Assembly: GCF_009455625.1 (NCBI RefSeq)
Contig: NZ_QPEQ01000001.1
Location: 1,054,001 to 1,118,000 of the forward strand
Reading direction: 5' to 3'
Length of the DNA: 64,000 nt
Source of the DNA: Paraburkholderia bonniea
Lineage (GTDB): Bacteria > Pseudomonadota > Gammaproteobacteria > Burkholderiales > Burkholderiaceae
Shown here: positions 43,515 through 51,598 of the stretch, in pieces
How positions within the stretch are numbered: the first letter of the stretch is position 1
How the letters are laid out: every line of letters begins with the position of its first letter
Made by a program: the position numbers and the translations under genes
The notes under the pieces: model-generated
Told to the model about the DNA's origin: nothing
Seen by the model: the letters and a program-made list of their open reading frames with translations, nothing else
The model's database searches: none

Positions 43515-44122
43515 GGGTTATCCGGCTTGGTGACAGTGGACAGCACCTGCTGGTGCGCGAGCGCCAGGAGCGCGTCGAATTTTTGCGGCGTGACTTTGGC
43601 GTGCAAGGTGCCGTTGAGCGTCAGCGCAGGCGACAACGCACACTGGCCGAGGCAGTACACCGATTCAAGGCCGACCGTGGGCGGGTGGCGAGCCGTGCGG
43701 CTGGTTTCCGGCTGAGTATCGAAGCGCTCGCCGGTGCAGGCTTCGATATGCACGGCCAGCGCCTCGGTGCCCATGCTGCGGCAGGCTTCGGCGCGGCAAA
43801 GCTGAAGCGTGAGCGCCGGCGGCGGCTGGGTGCGGAAGTGGTGGTAGTAGGTCAGCACGCCATGCACCTCGGCGCGGGACAGATTCATGCCCTGCGCCAG
43901 CGGAGCGACGGTCTCGGGCGGCACAAAGCCGGTTTCGTCCTGAATCGCGTGCAACACAGCCAGCAGTGAGCGGCCTGGCAGCAGGTGACGTTGCACCAGC
44001 GCGGTGAGAGACGGGCTAGCGGGCGCAGCAGAAGCAGACGCAGCAGCGGAGGTAGCAGAAGCAGCCGAAGCTGGAACGGAGACAGGACCAGGTGCTGCGG
44101 CGGAAACATCGGATTGGGCCAA
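43511..44122 (-). CDS. fdsG: NAD-dependent formate dehydrogenase, gamma subunit
   Basis: NuoE-like 2Fe-2S subunit of the formate dehydrogenase. Cluster ligands appear as LCRAEACRSMGTEA and YCLGQCALSPALTL. The N-terminal 35-40 residues are a Ser/Ala/Pro-rich tail (VSVPASAASATSAAASASAA) not typical of the family core. I place the start at a TTG (44122) because AGGAG lies 8 bases before it and no ATG is available in frame until well inside the domain; the frame itself extends to 44293 but would overlap the divergent regulator. First gene of the operon. Confidence 0.9.
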   Translation of the reverse strand: MAQSDVSAAAPGPVSVPASAASATSAAASASAAPASPSLTALVQRHLLPGRSLLAVLHAIQDETGFVPPETVAPLAQGMNLSRAEVHGVLTYYHHFRTQPPPALTLQLCRAEACRSMGTEALAVHIEACTGERFDTQPETSRTARHPPTVGLESVYCLGQCALSPALTLNGTLHAKVTPQKFDALLALAHQQVLSTVTKPDNP

Positions 44123-44142
44123 GTGGGGGCTCCTGCAACGCG

Positions 44143-44269
44143 ATATATGTACTTGTTGTTCATAACAAGCGGCACTATGCTTGCGTTTTTTGCGGCTATT
44201 TTTAGCAGCTAATGCGGAAGATAGGCGGCTGTGCGGGCAAGCGCAATAGGAGCTAATTGAACATATATG
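44143..44269. promoter_or_regulatory. Divergent fdsG/regulator control region
   Basis: ATATATGT at 44143 and its exact inverse ACATATAT at 44262 flank the region. In between, CTTGTT (44152-44157) and AACAAG (44164-44169) form an inverted repeat. The ATATAT elements resemble half-sites of ModE operators, fitting a ModE-like protein encoded next door; this is inference. Confidence 0.4.
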
Positions 44270-45355
44270 GTTGAGATTGAATGTCACGCTCAATTAGTCG
44301 TGCGGGCTGGCGGCGGTGAACGCGCCAGCCTGACTGACATCGCGCCATTACTGGCGCTGGTGCATGAAACCGGCAGCATCGCGCAGGCGGCCGCGCTTAA
44401 GGGTTTGTCCTACCGCCACGCGTGGGGCGTGTTACGCGCTATCGAAGCGCATCTGGGCGCGTCACTGATCGAAAAAACGCGCGGCCGGGGCTCGGCGCTA
44501 TCGGCTCTCGGGCACGCGGTGCTCCGGGCGCAGCAGTTGGCGCATGAGCGGCTGGCAGACAACCTGCAGGCGCTCTCCGGCGAGGTGGCTGACGAGCTCA
44601 ATCGCTGGCTTGAGCCGCCTGCGGCGGCGCGGGCTGACGTGCGGATTCAGGCCTCGCACGGTTACGCGGTGGCGGCGCTGGTGAGTGCGCTGGAGGCGCG
44701 GGCGGTTCCGGTGGAGATCAAATACCGTGATAGCGCTGAAGCCGTGAGCGCGCTGGCCCGGGGCGAATGTGACCTGGCGGGGTTTCATTTGCCGCGCGGT
44801 GAATTCCGCGCCGCTTGTGCCGCGACGTACCGGCGCTGGCTGGAGCCACAGCGCCATGTACTGGTTCATTTGACCCGGCGTCAGCAAGGGCTCTTTCTCG
44901 CACGCGGCAATCCGAAGCAGATCACCGGGCTGAGCGATCTGGTGCGCGACGATATTCGCCTGGTGAACCGCCAGCCCGGCTCGGGCACGCGCATGCTGCT
45001 TGAGCTTGCGCTACGCCGCGCGGGCATCGACCCGGCCCGCGTCAATGCGTATGCGCTGACCGAACTAACGCATTCAGCGATTGCGGCGTTTGTCGCCAGC
45101 GGCATGGCGGATGCAGGTTTTGGCGTGGAGCCCGCCGCGCATCAGTTCGGGCTGGGTTTTATCCCGGTGGTGGATGAGGATTATTACTTCGCCTGCGAGC
45201 GTGCGGCATTGGCGCATGCGCCGCTCGATACCGTGCTGGGGGTGTTGCGGGAGGAGGCGTTTCAGCGTGACGTGGCGCAACTGGCGGGGTATGAGCCACG
45301 GAATTGCGGGATGCTGGTGGCGTGTGAGGCAGGCCTGGATGGCGAGGAGGGTTAA
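44267..45355 (+). CDS. ModE-like HTH regulator with periplasmic-binding-protein-like domain
   Basis: A 362-residue transcription regulator, divergent from fdsG. The N-terminal ModE/LysR-type winged helix reads ALVHETGSIAQAAALKGLSY and RHAWGVLRAIEAHLGASLIE with a wing KTRGRGSALSALG. From about residue 125 a PBP-like ligand domain follows (LARGECDLAGFHLPRG, LVNRQPGSGTRMLLELALR, VASGMADAGFGVEPAA). This architecture commonly neighbours molybdoenzyme genes and is thought to respond to molybdate or the cofactor. It is the probable regulator of fds. AGGAG is 13 bases before the ATG, rather far, so a start a few codons away is possible. Confidence 0.85.
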   Translation: MVEIECHAQLVVRAGGGERASLTDIAPLLALVHETGSIAQAAALKGLSYRHAWGVLRAIEAHLGASLIEKTRGRGSALSALGHAVLRAQQLAHERLADNLQALSGEVADELNRWLEPPAAARADVRIQASHGYAVAALVSALEARAVPVEIKYRDSAEAVSALARGECDLAGFHLPRGEFRAACAATYRRWLEPQRHVLVHLTRRQQGLFLARGNPKQITGLSDLVRDDIRLVNRQPGSGTRMLLELALRRAGIDPARVNAYALTELTHSAIAAFVASGMADAGFGVEPAAHQFGLGFIPVVDEDYYFACERAALAHAPLDTVLGVLREEAFQRDVAQLAGYEPRNCGMLVACEAGLDGEEG

Positions 45356-45499
45356 ACGCCTGGCGCATGTTGTGAGGGTTATGCCAGTCACGAAGACTGC
45401 AGCGGCAGGTTGCAGGCAGTTGCGGTACGCTCTGCGGCTTGCATTTCACTTCACTTCATTTCACTTCAATGGAACGGTAGCTAGCCGTAGCGAATCAAC

Positions 45500-45766
45500 A
45501 TGAAATCACTCATCCACTTCTGCGTCGCCACTGCTGCTGCGGCTGGGGCCTTACTGGGCGCTGGCTCTAGCGCATACGCACAAAATGCGCCGGGTTCGCC
45601 GGATGGCATCTTTCAGGAGCAGTTCCGGTTAAAGGAGCATCCGCAAATGCCCTTTGCTGCCTCGGCTCCTTCGGCCAAATATCAGCATGGCGCGCCATCG
45701 GCGCTGCGCCGCCAGGGCGACATGGGTGACCCGAACGGCTGCAATCTCAAGTGCCCGCAGAACTAG
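45500..45766 (+). CDS. Small exported protein, unknown function
   Basis: 88 residues. A clear Sec signal peptide (SLIHFCVATAAAAGALLGAG, cleavage probably after SAYA) leaves a mature peptide of about 60 residues that is Pro/Ala/Gln-rich and ends GDPNGCNLKCPQN with two cysteines, likely a disulfide or metal pair. No domain is recognised. The ribosome binding site is weak. It stands alone between the fds regulator and yhhQ, with a strong hairpin after the stop. Confidence 0.65.
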   Translation: MKSLIHFCVATAAAAGALLGAGSSAYAQNAPGSPDGIFQEQFRLKEHPQMPFAASAPSAKYQHGAPSALRRQGDMGDPNGCNLKCPQN

Positions 45767-45778
45767 TGCGCAACGCGT

Positions 45779-45815
45779 GCCGCCTCGGCCAGGCAGGGCC
45801 GCTGGCCGAGGCGGC
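45779..45815 (+). terminator. Hairpin after the small exported protein
   Basis: A perfect 14-bp stem (GCCGCCTCGGCCAG, 45779-45792 with 45802-45815) with a 9-nt loop, but no T-run follows. Confidence 0.55.
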
Positions 45816-45928
45816 TGCCAGGTGCCTGGTGATACGAATGAGTCGTGCGAACGAGCCATGCGCACGGATCACACGAACTAACTAGTGAGCGGGCCCATTG
45901 AGCCCCATTGAGCCCGTTAGCGAACCGC

Positions 45929-46897
45929 TTAGTCCTTGAACGCGAAAGGATTAAAGCGGGTGTTGAAATCGTAGTAATCGACCTTGTCGAATTTTTTCAG
46001 CCAGCCAGAGACGTGTGTTGTGACCGGCAGCAGTGCCAGCTCGTAGATCGCCTTCACCGTAATCTGGAACAAAATCATCGCTGCGATCTCGCGCCCCGGC
46101 ATCACGCCAAAAAACAAAAGCGTGCAGAAAATGGCGCTATCAATCGTGATGGCCCACCCGGCACTAAAGAGCACCCGCCCCCACAGGTACTTCCCCGAGC
46201 TGGCTACTTTCAGTTTGGCCAGCAAGGTCGTGTTGACAAACTCCCCACAGAAATACGCGACGGTCGAAGCAAAGAACGTCCGGGAAAAATTGCTGACCAG
46301 CAGGTCATATCCGGCCAGCGCCGCCTTGTTCTGCAGCGCCCATTCAGGGGCGACGGGAAGCAGCGAGGCCGCCCACATCCCAAGCACCAGCGCGAAGTTG
46401 ACGGTCAACCCGCCCCAGATCACCAGCCGGCTAGTCCTGTAGCCATAGACCTCGGTAATCAGCGTGCTGAAGAGGTAAGTCATCGGAAACACGACCAACG
46501 CAGCAGGGAATTGCACGGTCTCGCCAATACCGGCCAGAGACAAGCCCAGATGCAGCTGTATGACGCGAAATCCTGTCACGTTCGACACGACGAGAAACGC
46601 GACGAACAGCATCGCCAGCATCAAGACGGAGCGCGTGATTTGCTGCTTTTTTTGCGGGCTGTCATGGGGCGGCGCGTGTTTGTCCGCCTGCGCATCACCG
46701 TTGAGCAACGCGATCTGGGCCAGATCTTCGGGTGAACATTTTTCAAGCCAGGCTGCTTGCTGCAGCGTTGCTACAGGCTGCTTGAAGGCCGCACCTGATG
46801 CACTCACCTTGACCCGGCCCATGGTTTTCTTTTGCGTCTGCTTTTGCATTTTCATCGGCGCGATAACGGCCTCTATCTGGTGCGTCGGCTTGGACAT
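45929..46897 (-). CDS. yhhQ: Queuosine precursor transporter (YhhQ/VUT family)
   Basis: Six-helix inner-membrane importer of 7-cyano-7-deazaguanine (preQ0) and related bases. Family features: VSNVTGFRVIQ, FPMTYLFSTLITEVYGYRTS, and YFCGEFVNTTLLAKLK, and WAITIDSAIFCTLLFFGVMP. E. coli YhhQ has about 220 residues; this product is 322 because of a hydrophilic N-terminal extension of about 85 residues rich in Lys, Gln and Ala. The ATG at 46897 has an excellent ribosome binding site (GGAGAAGGAT, 4 bases before it), so the extension is likely real. It lies 25 bp after queF, in the same operon. Confidence 0.9.
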   Translation of the reverse strand: MSKPTHQIEAVIAPMKMQKQTQKKTMGRVKVSASGAAFKQPVATLQQAAWLEKCSPEDLAQIALLNGDAQADKHAPPHDSPQKKQQITRSVLMLAMLFVAFLVVSNVTGFRVIQLHLGLSLAGIGETVQFPAALVVFPMTYLFSTLITEVYGYRTSRLVIWGGLTVNFALVLGMWAASLLPVAPEWALQNKAALAGYDLLVSNFSRTFFASTVAYFCGEFVNTTLLAKLKVASSGKYLWGRVLFSAGWAITIDSAIFCTLLFFGVMPGREIAAMILFQITVKAIYELALLPVTTHVSGWLKKFDKVDYYDFNTRFNPFAFKD

Positions 46898-46922
46898 TTT
46901 TATCCTTCTCCGCCGGGTCGTT

Positions 46923-47726
46923 TCACTGTCGGACAAGGCGTTCGTTTAGCACGACTGCGATGGGCTCCGAGCTCCGGATCGGGTTGATATCAATCCCGCC
47001 TCGTCGCGTGTAGCGCGCGCTTACCGTGAGCCTGTCCGGCGCGCAGCGGCGCGAGATATCCAGAAAGATCCGCTCGACGCATTGCTCATGAAACTCCTCG
47101 TGATTTCTGAATGACACGATGTACCTGAGCAAACCTTCGCGGCAGATTTTCTCTCCCTCATAAGAAACGGAAACCGTTCCCCAATCGGGTTGGCCCGTCA
47201 CCAGGCAGTTTGATTTCAGCAGATTGGAATACACCGTTTCAGCCACCCGGCCGCCCACGGTTTGAAGCGTCGCGGACGTGACTTCGAACGTGTTGATCTC
47301 GATGTCCTGATGGTCAAGCGACTCACCAGAGAGGGCCTTCATGCCGGGTACCTCCGCGCCATCGACCCTGTCCAGCTTGACCAGAACGGGCGCGCCAGCA
47401 CATTCAGACAGGTCCGCCGCGATGGTTTCCTGGACGGCGGCAAGGCTGTCGTAACGGGTGTTATTTAACGTGTTGAAGTACAGCTTCATGGATTTCGATT
47501 CAATCAGGTTCGGTGAATCGCACGGAATGTGAAGCTCGGCCATGGCGACTTGAGGCAAGCCTTTCTGGTTCAGCCATGAAACTTCGTAGTGGTTCCAGAT
47601 ATCGAACCCGGAAAAAGGTAATGCTGCGGTAATTCCCAGTTCGTTTCGTTTTATTTCGCGCGGAATGGCGAATAATCTGTCGGGGTTATATAAAGATTCG
47701 TAAGTAGATTTTTTTCCGAGTTCCAT
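46923..47726 (-). CDS. queF: NADPH-dependent 7-cyano-7-deazaguanine reductase
   Basis: Reduces preQ0 to preQ1 in queuosine biosynthesis. The 267-residue product has the two-tunnel-half layout of type II QueF: the QueF signature ESKSMKLYFNTLNNTRY in the first half, and LLKSNCLVTGQPDWGTVSV plus NHEEFHEQCVERIF in the second. Paired with the transporter YhhQ, which suggests salvage of preQ0 as well. The upstream region is AT-rich; I looked for a preQ1 riboswitch and did not see a convincing one. The start at 47726 is the only good ATG. Confidence 0.95.
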   Translation of the reverse strand: MELGKKSTYESLYNPDRLFAIPREIKRNELGITAALPFSGFDIWNHYEVSWLNQKGLPQVAMAELHIPCDSPNLIESKSMKLYFNTLNNTRYDSLAAVQETIAADLSECAGAPVLVKLDRVDGAEVPGMKALSGESLDHQDIEINTFEVTSATLQTVGGRVAETVYSNLLKSNCLVTGQPDWGTVSVSYEGEKICREGLLRYIVSFRNHEEFHEQCVERIFLDISRRCAPDRLTVSARYTRRGGIDINPIRSSEPIAVVLNERLVRQ

Positions 47727-48176
47727 GTTTTTATAAGTTTCTCGTTAATCAGGATAGTTTAATAATGGCGCAGCAAAATCAGGCGGGAAAAAATAATATT
47801 GTTTGGGTGAGGTCCATTATTGCTGTATGAATTTTGTCATTAAGGGAAGGTAAAGCCTTTCCTGTCATAAAAATTTGCAGCGGTCGAATAATAAGATAAA
47901 AGCATTCATGCGCCGCAAAAAAATCCGCCATTTCACCCTATCTGTCTAGATAGGTATATTGCAATGCCGTTTTATTTGCGTAAGAAAAACATGTGTTGGT
48001 CAGGTAATTCTGGAGATTTTCCCGGGTTTAAACTATTTGCCTGAAGCACTGAAATAGAGATGCTTTTGGCCGACATGTTTCGCAATGGGCGAAGGCAGCC
48101 TGAGCCTGACAAAAATGTTGGACCTGCGACAGAAATCAACCTGCACCGACGGATAAAAGTGTCAGAAGCGGGAACG
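47727..48176. other. AT-rich divergent spacer with an inverted repeat
   Basis: About 450 bases, markedly poorer in GC than the neighbours, especially 47740-48060. It contains a perfect stem CCTATCT-GTCT-AGATAGG (47937-47954). The ankyrin-like frame remains open back to 48060, but the codons there (many GGA, ACA, ATA, CGA, AGG) look non-coding. Confidence 0.45.
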
Positions 48177-49685
48177 ATGCCTCGTGCATCAGTTACCAAG
48201 AGGCCACTTCTCCTATCACTTGGACGCTGGCTTGCCTGCTGTTTTATGCCCTTCGTTTTTCCTTCCGGTTGCATCCCCGCGCAGCAAAGCACGAATTCGC
48301 TAAATAATTTCACCCCAGTCAACTTCGATCGGGCCATGCGCGCAGGCGCACACGGCAGAGAGCCACTGCGCGCCATGCTGGCAGAAGCTGCGGTGGTCGA
48401 CGCCGATGAGCCACGGGCGCAGCAGCGGAACCCGGAGATCGACTGGGCAAAACTGGGCCAGACGCTTTTCGCTGACGATCTCGAAGCATTCAAGGCACTG
48501 CTTGAGCCGCACTATCAGGTGAGCCGGAACGCCGCTGGCTGGATACGGGTTAATGACGGCTGCTGCTTCGCATGGCTGGTGCAAATCATTCCTGATGGCG
48601 CAGCACTGCTGCAGGATGTGGTGTGCAATGAGATGTTTGATGAGATAGCGCTGGCGCTGGCTGGGGCGTGTGTTGAGCATGGCCGTACGGCTTTGCTGGA
48701 GACGCTGCTGCAGAGCGGGCTTGAGCCAGATTGTCAGGACTATACGGGCTGCACCTTGTTACATCTGGCCAGCGAGCTAGGCCAACTGGCCAGCATTGAG
48801 CTGCTGCTGCGATATGGCGCAAAGGTGAATGCGCTGGACCACAACGGCGATACACCGTTGATGGTGTTGACGAATAGCTTCGTGTCGATGGACGTGCAGG
48901 AGGCGCTGCGCCGCTTGCTGACGGGCGGCGCGGACAGTACCGTGTGGCTCGAAAAGAACCGGGAGCAAAGGGCGTCGCCCATGGTCGCTGCGGAGTTTTT
49001 CGTACATGCGCTGGTTATCGATGACCCGGTTCTCAAGGCCTATGCGCAGGAGCATCTCGGCTTGTACTTCTGCGTTGAAACGTACACCAGCTTTTATCGC
49101 GCTAGCGAAGTGGCGGGCCAGCAGCGGGTGCTGGGGAATTTCATTGAGCAACTGAAAATTACTGCCAACCGCAGCGCTGTGGAATCGCTGTCTTTTCTGC
49201 TATTTGATGGCAGGCCGCCTGCCGACGGTTGGGACAACGTCCAGTTCTGCGCCGCAGATCTCGACGCCATCGCGCGGGAGACCCGCATTTTTCAGACGCT
49301 CTGCGACATGCAGGACGCGTTGGCCACAGACAGCAAAACGGTCAGTCCGTTATTACCGGTTCCAGACGGCCAGCCATTACCCATGCTGGCGCTGCTGGTC
49401 ACACAGCTGACGGCTATCTGGTTGAGTGAAACTCAATGGTTGATGCTCAGCGCGTCGTTTGCTGGTGCGGCGCTGGAAGCAGCGTTTGCGCTGACCGGCA
49501 GAAAAAGTGCGGATTTACCAGACGGCATCGACGCGCAATTGCGCAGGCTGGCGCACACGCTGGCTGACCAGTGCGCCCGCGTTGACCTGACGGATGTCCA
49601 GTGTGCGACGCGAGAGCAGCGAAGAGCGCAACTGCAGCGCATCTTGGCGCGGCTGGAGGTGGGCGGCGAGCGCGTTTCTGCTTAG
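48177..49685 (+). CDS. Ankyrin-repeat protein, first of a tandem pair
   Basis: About 502 residues from the ATG at 48177 (541 if from 48060). Two recognisable ankyrin repeats lie at about residues 175-235: GLEPDCQDYTGCTLLHLASE, LGQLASIELLLRYGAKVNAL, DHNGDTPLMVL. The remaining C-terminal 250 residues are helical and unassigned. The N-terminus has a hydrophobic run (LLLSLGRWLACCFMPFVFPS, then GC) that could be a signal peptide or membrane anchor; the PSGC is a poor lipobox. It resembles the next gene over much of its length. Ankyrin proteins of bacteria are often secreted effectors or inhibitors of a partner enzyme; no partner is visible. Function unknown. Confidence 0.7.
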   Translation: MPRASVTKRPLLLSLGRWLACCFMPFVFPSGCIPAQQSTNSLNNFTPVNFDRAMRAGAHGREPLRAMLAEAAVVDADEPRAQQRNPEIDWAKLGQTLFADDLEAFKALLEPHYQVSRNAAGWIRVNDGCCFAWLVQIIPDGAALLQDVVCNEMFDEIALALAGACVEHGRTALLETLLQSGLEPDCQDYTGCTLLHLASELGQLASIELLLRYGAKVNALDHNGDTPLMVLTNSFVSMDVQEALRRLLTGGADSTVWLEKNREQRASPMVAAEFFVHALVIDDPVLKAYAQEHLGLYFCVETYTSFYRASEVAGQQRVLGNFIEQLKITANRSAVESLSFLLFDGRPPADGWDNVQFCAADLDAIARETRIFQTLCDMQDALATDSKTVSPLLPVPDGQPLPMLALLVTQLTAIWLSETQWLMLSASFAGAALEAAFALTGRKSADLPDGIDAQLRRLAHTLADQCARVDLTDVQCATREQRRAQLQRILARLEVGGERVSA

Positions 49686-49830
49686 GACGCTGTTGGGTGT
49701 TCTGCTCTAATCGAAACAGATGAATGGCCTGGCTTTCTTCGTAACGCATCTTCAGGTGCTGATGGGCCGGTAACGCGTCGCCGGTTTGTTCTTCAGTTTT
49801 TTCAGTCTATTAAGTGTCATTTCATTTCTT

Positions 49831-51255
49831 ATGCCAGGTATTCACCGTTATCAGAGGCAAGTAGGAGCAGGAGCAAGGCGATCCACGCAAGTGTCGCAGC
49901 AAGCATCCTCACAGGAGCCCAGGGCCACCGAGGAGGGCCTTCGGTTCACAGCACATGCTTTGCGCGCTACGCCGGTACTGCACGAGCATTGCGAATTCAT
50001 TCGGGCGTTCTGGCAGCATTGTTTCGACGTGTATTTTTCGACCTTGATCCCTGCTGCTGATCGTTTGAAGCAAATGAGGCGGCTTCTTCAGTCAAGGACG
50101 ACGGTTACCGCAACACCGGATGGCATGTTGTACACCACGGAAGGACCCGTACTTGACTGGCTGGTGAGTCAACTCCCTGAGGGATTGGGGCCACTTCTGC
50201 TTGAGCGGATCGAGATGGCTCGCGTGAGCAAGGAGGAGCAAAAAAGATATTTGCTGGAAGTCGTGAACAGCGCGTTTGACAGTGACCGGAGCGACATCAT
50301 CCGCGCCGCGCTGGCCCGGCACAGTAGTGCTGCCGCCACGCTGAAGGAGATCGGCACACCAATACTGCAAGCAGCAACCTGTTACAGGGGAGTGGCTAGC
50401 GTACAGGTGCTGATCGGCTTTGGTTTCGATGTGAACGGCCGGACCAGCAAAGGCGAACCGCTGGCGTCGTGGGTCAGCCGGAAAAGCCGCCCTGAGGTGG
50501 GCGGTGCGGCGTTACGCGAATTGTTGTGCGCTGGCGCTGAGGCCGCTCCCGTATTCGGCGCTTTTGCTGGCAAGCCAGTGCCTCCCGTCATTGCGCTCGA
50601 ACTTTATATGTATGCACTGGCTTGCAACCGGCCCGATCTGGCGAGCAAAGTCCAGCCGTATGTAGGCAACCTGTTTGAACCGCAGTCTTGCCTCAGTTTC
50701 TATCGCATGGCTGACGCCACGGGGCAGAGCGCACTGCTGGCTTACCTGAAGCGCCAGCTTGAGTCAGACAGTGAAGCGCAGGAAATACTGATCCAGTGTG
50801 TCTTTCCCACGTTAACGGTGCTGGAAATAGAGCACATGCGCTGCGATGAGTTAAGCCAGCGCGAGACGAACCGGATGATGCTGGCGGAGATGGGGCAGCG
50901 TTTTAGCCTTGGCAATACCGGTAAATGGTTGTTGATGGGGTGTGAGGAGTCGTTGTGGTTGCGGCTAGTCAACGAAATCGACATGGTGTGGTGCGGCACG
51001 TTCCCTCTGTTGCGTGCGGAAAATGAGAACTACCTTGGACGCGGCGTGCTGGATGCGCTTGAACAAGCGCTGATGCTGACAGGCCCAGGCAGCCAGGCAA
51101 ATCGTGAGCAACTGGCTGAGGCGCTTGGCGCGCTGGGTGCCAAGCTGCGCGCACGTTGCCTACCGGGTAAGGCCTCTGCGGGCCAGGCTGCTGAGTGTGA
51201 TCTTCGGCTTAAGCATCTGGCGGGAGTGCGTCAGCGTTTTGCAGCGATGTTGTAG
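49831..51255 (+). CDS. Divergent paralogue of the preceding ankyrin-like protein
   Basis: 474 residues from the ATG at 49831; the frame begins at a TTG (49786) that would add a hydrophobic FFSFFSLLSVISFL. It aligns with the previous protein: LVSQLPEGLGPLL with LVQIIPDGAALLQ, LSFYRMADATGQSALLAYLK with TSFYRASEVAGQQRVLGNFI, and QVLIGFGFDVNG with ELLLRYGAKVNA. Ankyrin consensus residues are mostly lost, so only the fold may remain. The N-terminal 60 residues are Gln/Ser/Arg-rich and probably disordered, as in many type III effectors. There is no ribosome binding site before either start. Function unknown; secretion is a hypothesis. Confidence 0.65.
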   Translation: MPGIHRYQRQVGAGARRSTQVSQQASSQEPRATEEGLRFTAHALRATPVLHEHCEFIRAFWQHCFDVYFSTLIPAADRLKQMRRLLQSRTTVTATPDGMLYTTEGPVLDWLVSQLPEGLGPLLLERIEMARVSKEEQKRYLLEVVNSAFDSDRSDIIRAALARHSSAAATLKEIGTPILQAATCYRGVASVQVLIGFGFDVNGRTSKGEPLASWVSRKSRPEVGGAALRELLCAGAEAAPVFGAFAGKPVPPVIALELYMYALACNRPDLASKVQPYVGNLFEPQSCLSFYRMADATGQSALLAYLKRQLESDSEAQEILIQCVFPTLTVLEIEHMRCDELSQRETNRMMLAEMGQRFSLGNTGKWLLMGCEESLWLRLVNEIDMVWCGTFPLLRAENENYLGRGVLDALEQALMLTGPGSQANREQLAEALGALGAKLRARCLPGKASAGQAAECDLRLKHLAGVRQRFAAML

Positions 51256-51548
51256 ACGGTATCGCGGATGGATTTGCGGGGTGAGGAAGGCCTGGGCGGT
51301 GAGAATGCTGCGCACGATGTTGTAGGGCTGGGTGAGCGGGGCGTGTGCTTGCTGGTGAGATTGTCAGGATAACGAGCGGATAGCCCGTGGTGTTGGCTTG
51401 AGGCAGTACGTGTGTGCATGCACGGCGGAGGACGCCAGTTCGATCAGCCGCAGTCGGCTTTGATTGACTGGCAAAGGATCAAAGGATCAGGCCGGGGAGC
51501 ATCCATGGCGGAGCCAGTGGAGCTCGAAGTTCTAGTGATGGGCTAGAA
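51256..51548. other. Spacer between the ankyrin pair and tmRNA, nothing recognised
   Basis: About 290 bases with no supported frame, no clear repeat and no strong plus-strand terminator after the second ankyrin-like gene. Confidence 0.4.
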
Positions 51549-51584
51549 AAACAAAACCCCCGTAAGTCTTTGAACTTACGGGGG
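51549..51584 (-). terminator. Terminator of tmRNA
   Basis: CCCCCGTAAGT (51557-51567) pairs with ACTTACGGGGG (51574-51584). On the minus strand the stem is followed by a T-rich tail (TTTTGTTTTT). Confidence 0.85.
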
Positions 51585-51598
51585 GTGGTTACAGCAAT

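Noticed and set aside
45908..46735. A 275-codon plus-strand frame opposite yhhQ
   Set aside because: The minus-strand product is a clear YhhQ with membrane helices and a strong ribosome binding site; the plus-strand frame is a charged antisense shadow.
47727..47850. PreQ1 riboswitch before queF
   Set aside because: I looked for the GAGGTTC...ACCCTC-type loop and A-rich tail of preQ1-I and found no consistent match; AT richness alone is not evidence.
48060..51255. Toxin-antitoxin or CRISPR-like defence system at the ankyrin pair
   Set aside because: No nuclease, protease, pore or repeat-spacer array is visible; two large paralogues do not resemble a toxin and antidote, so only the neutral description is kept.
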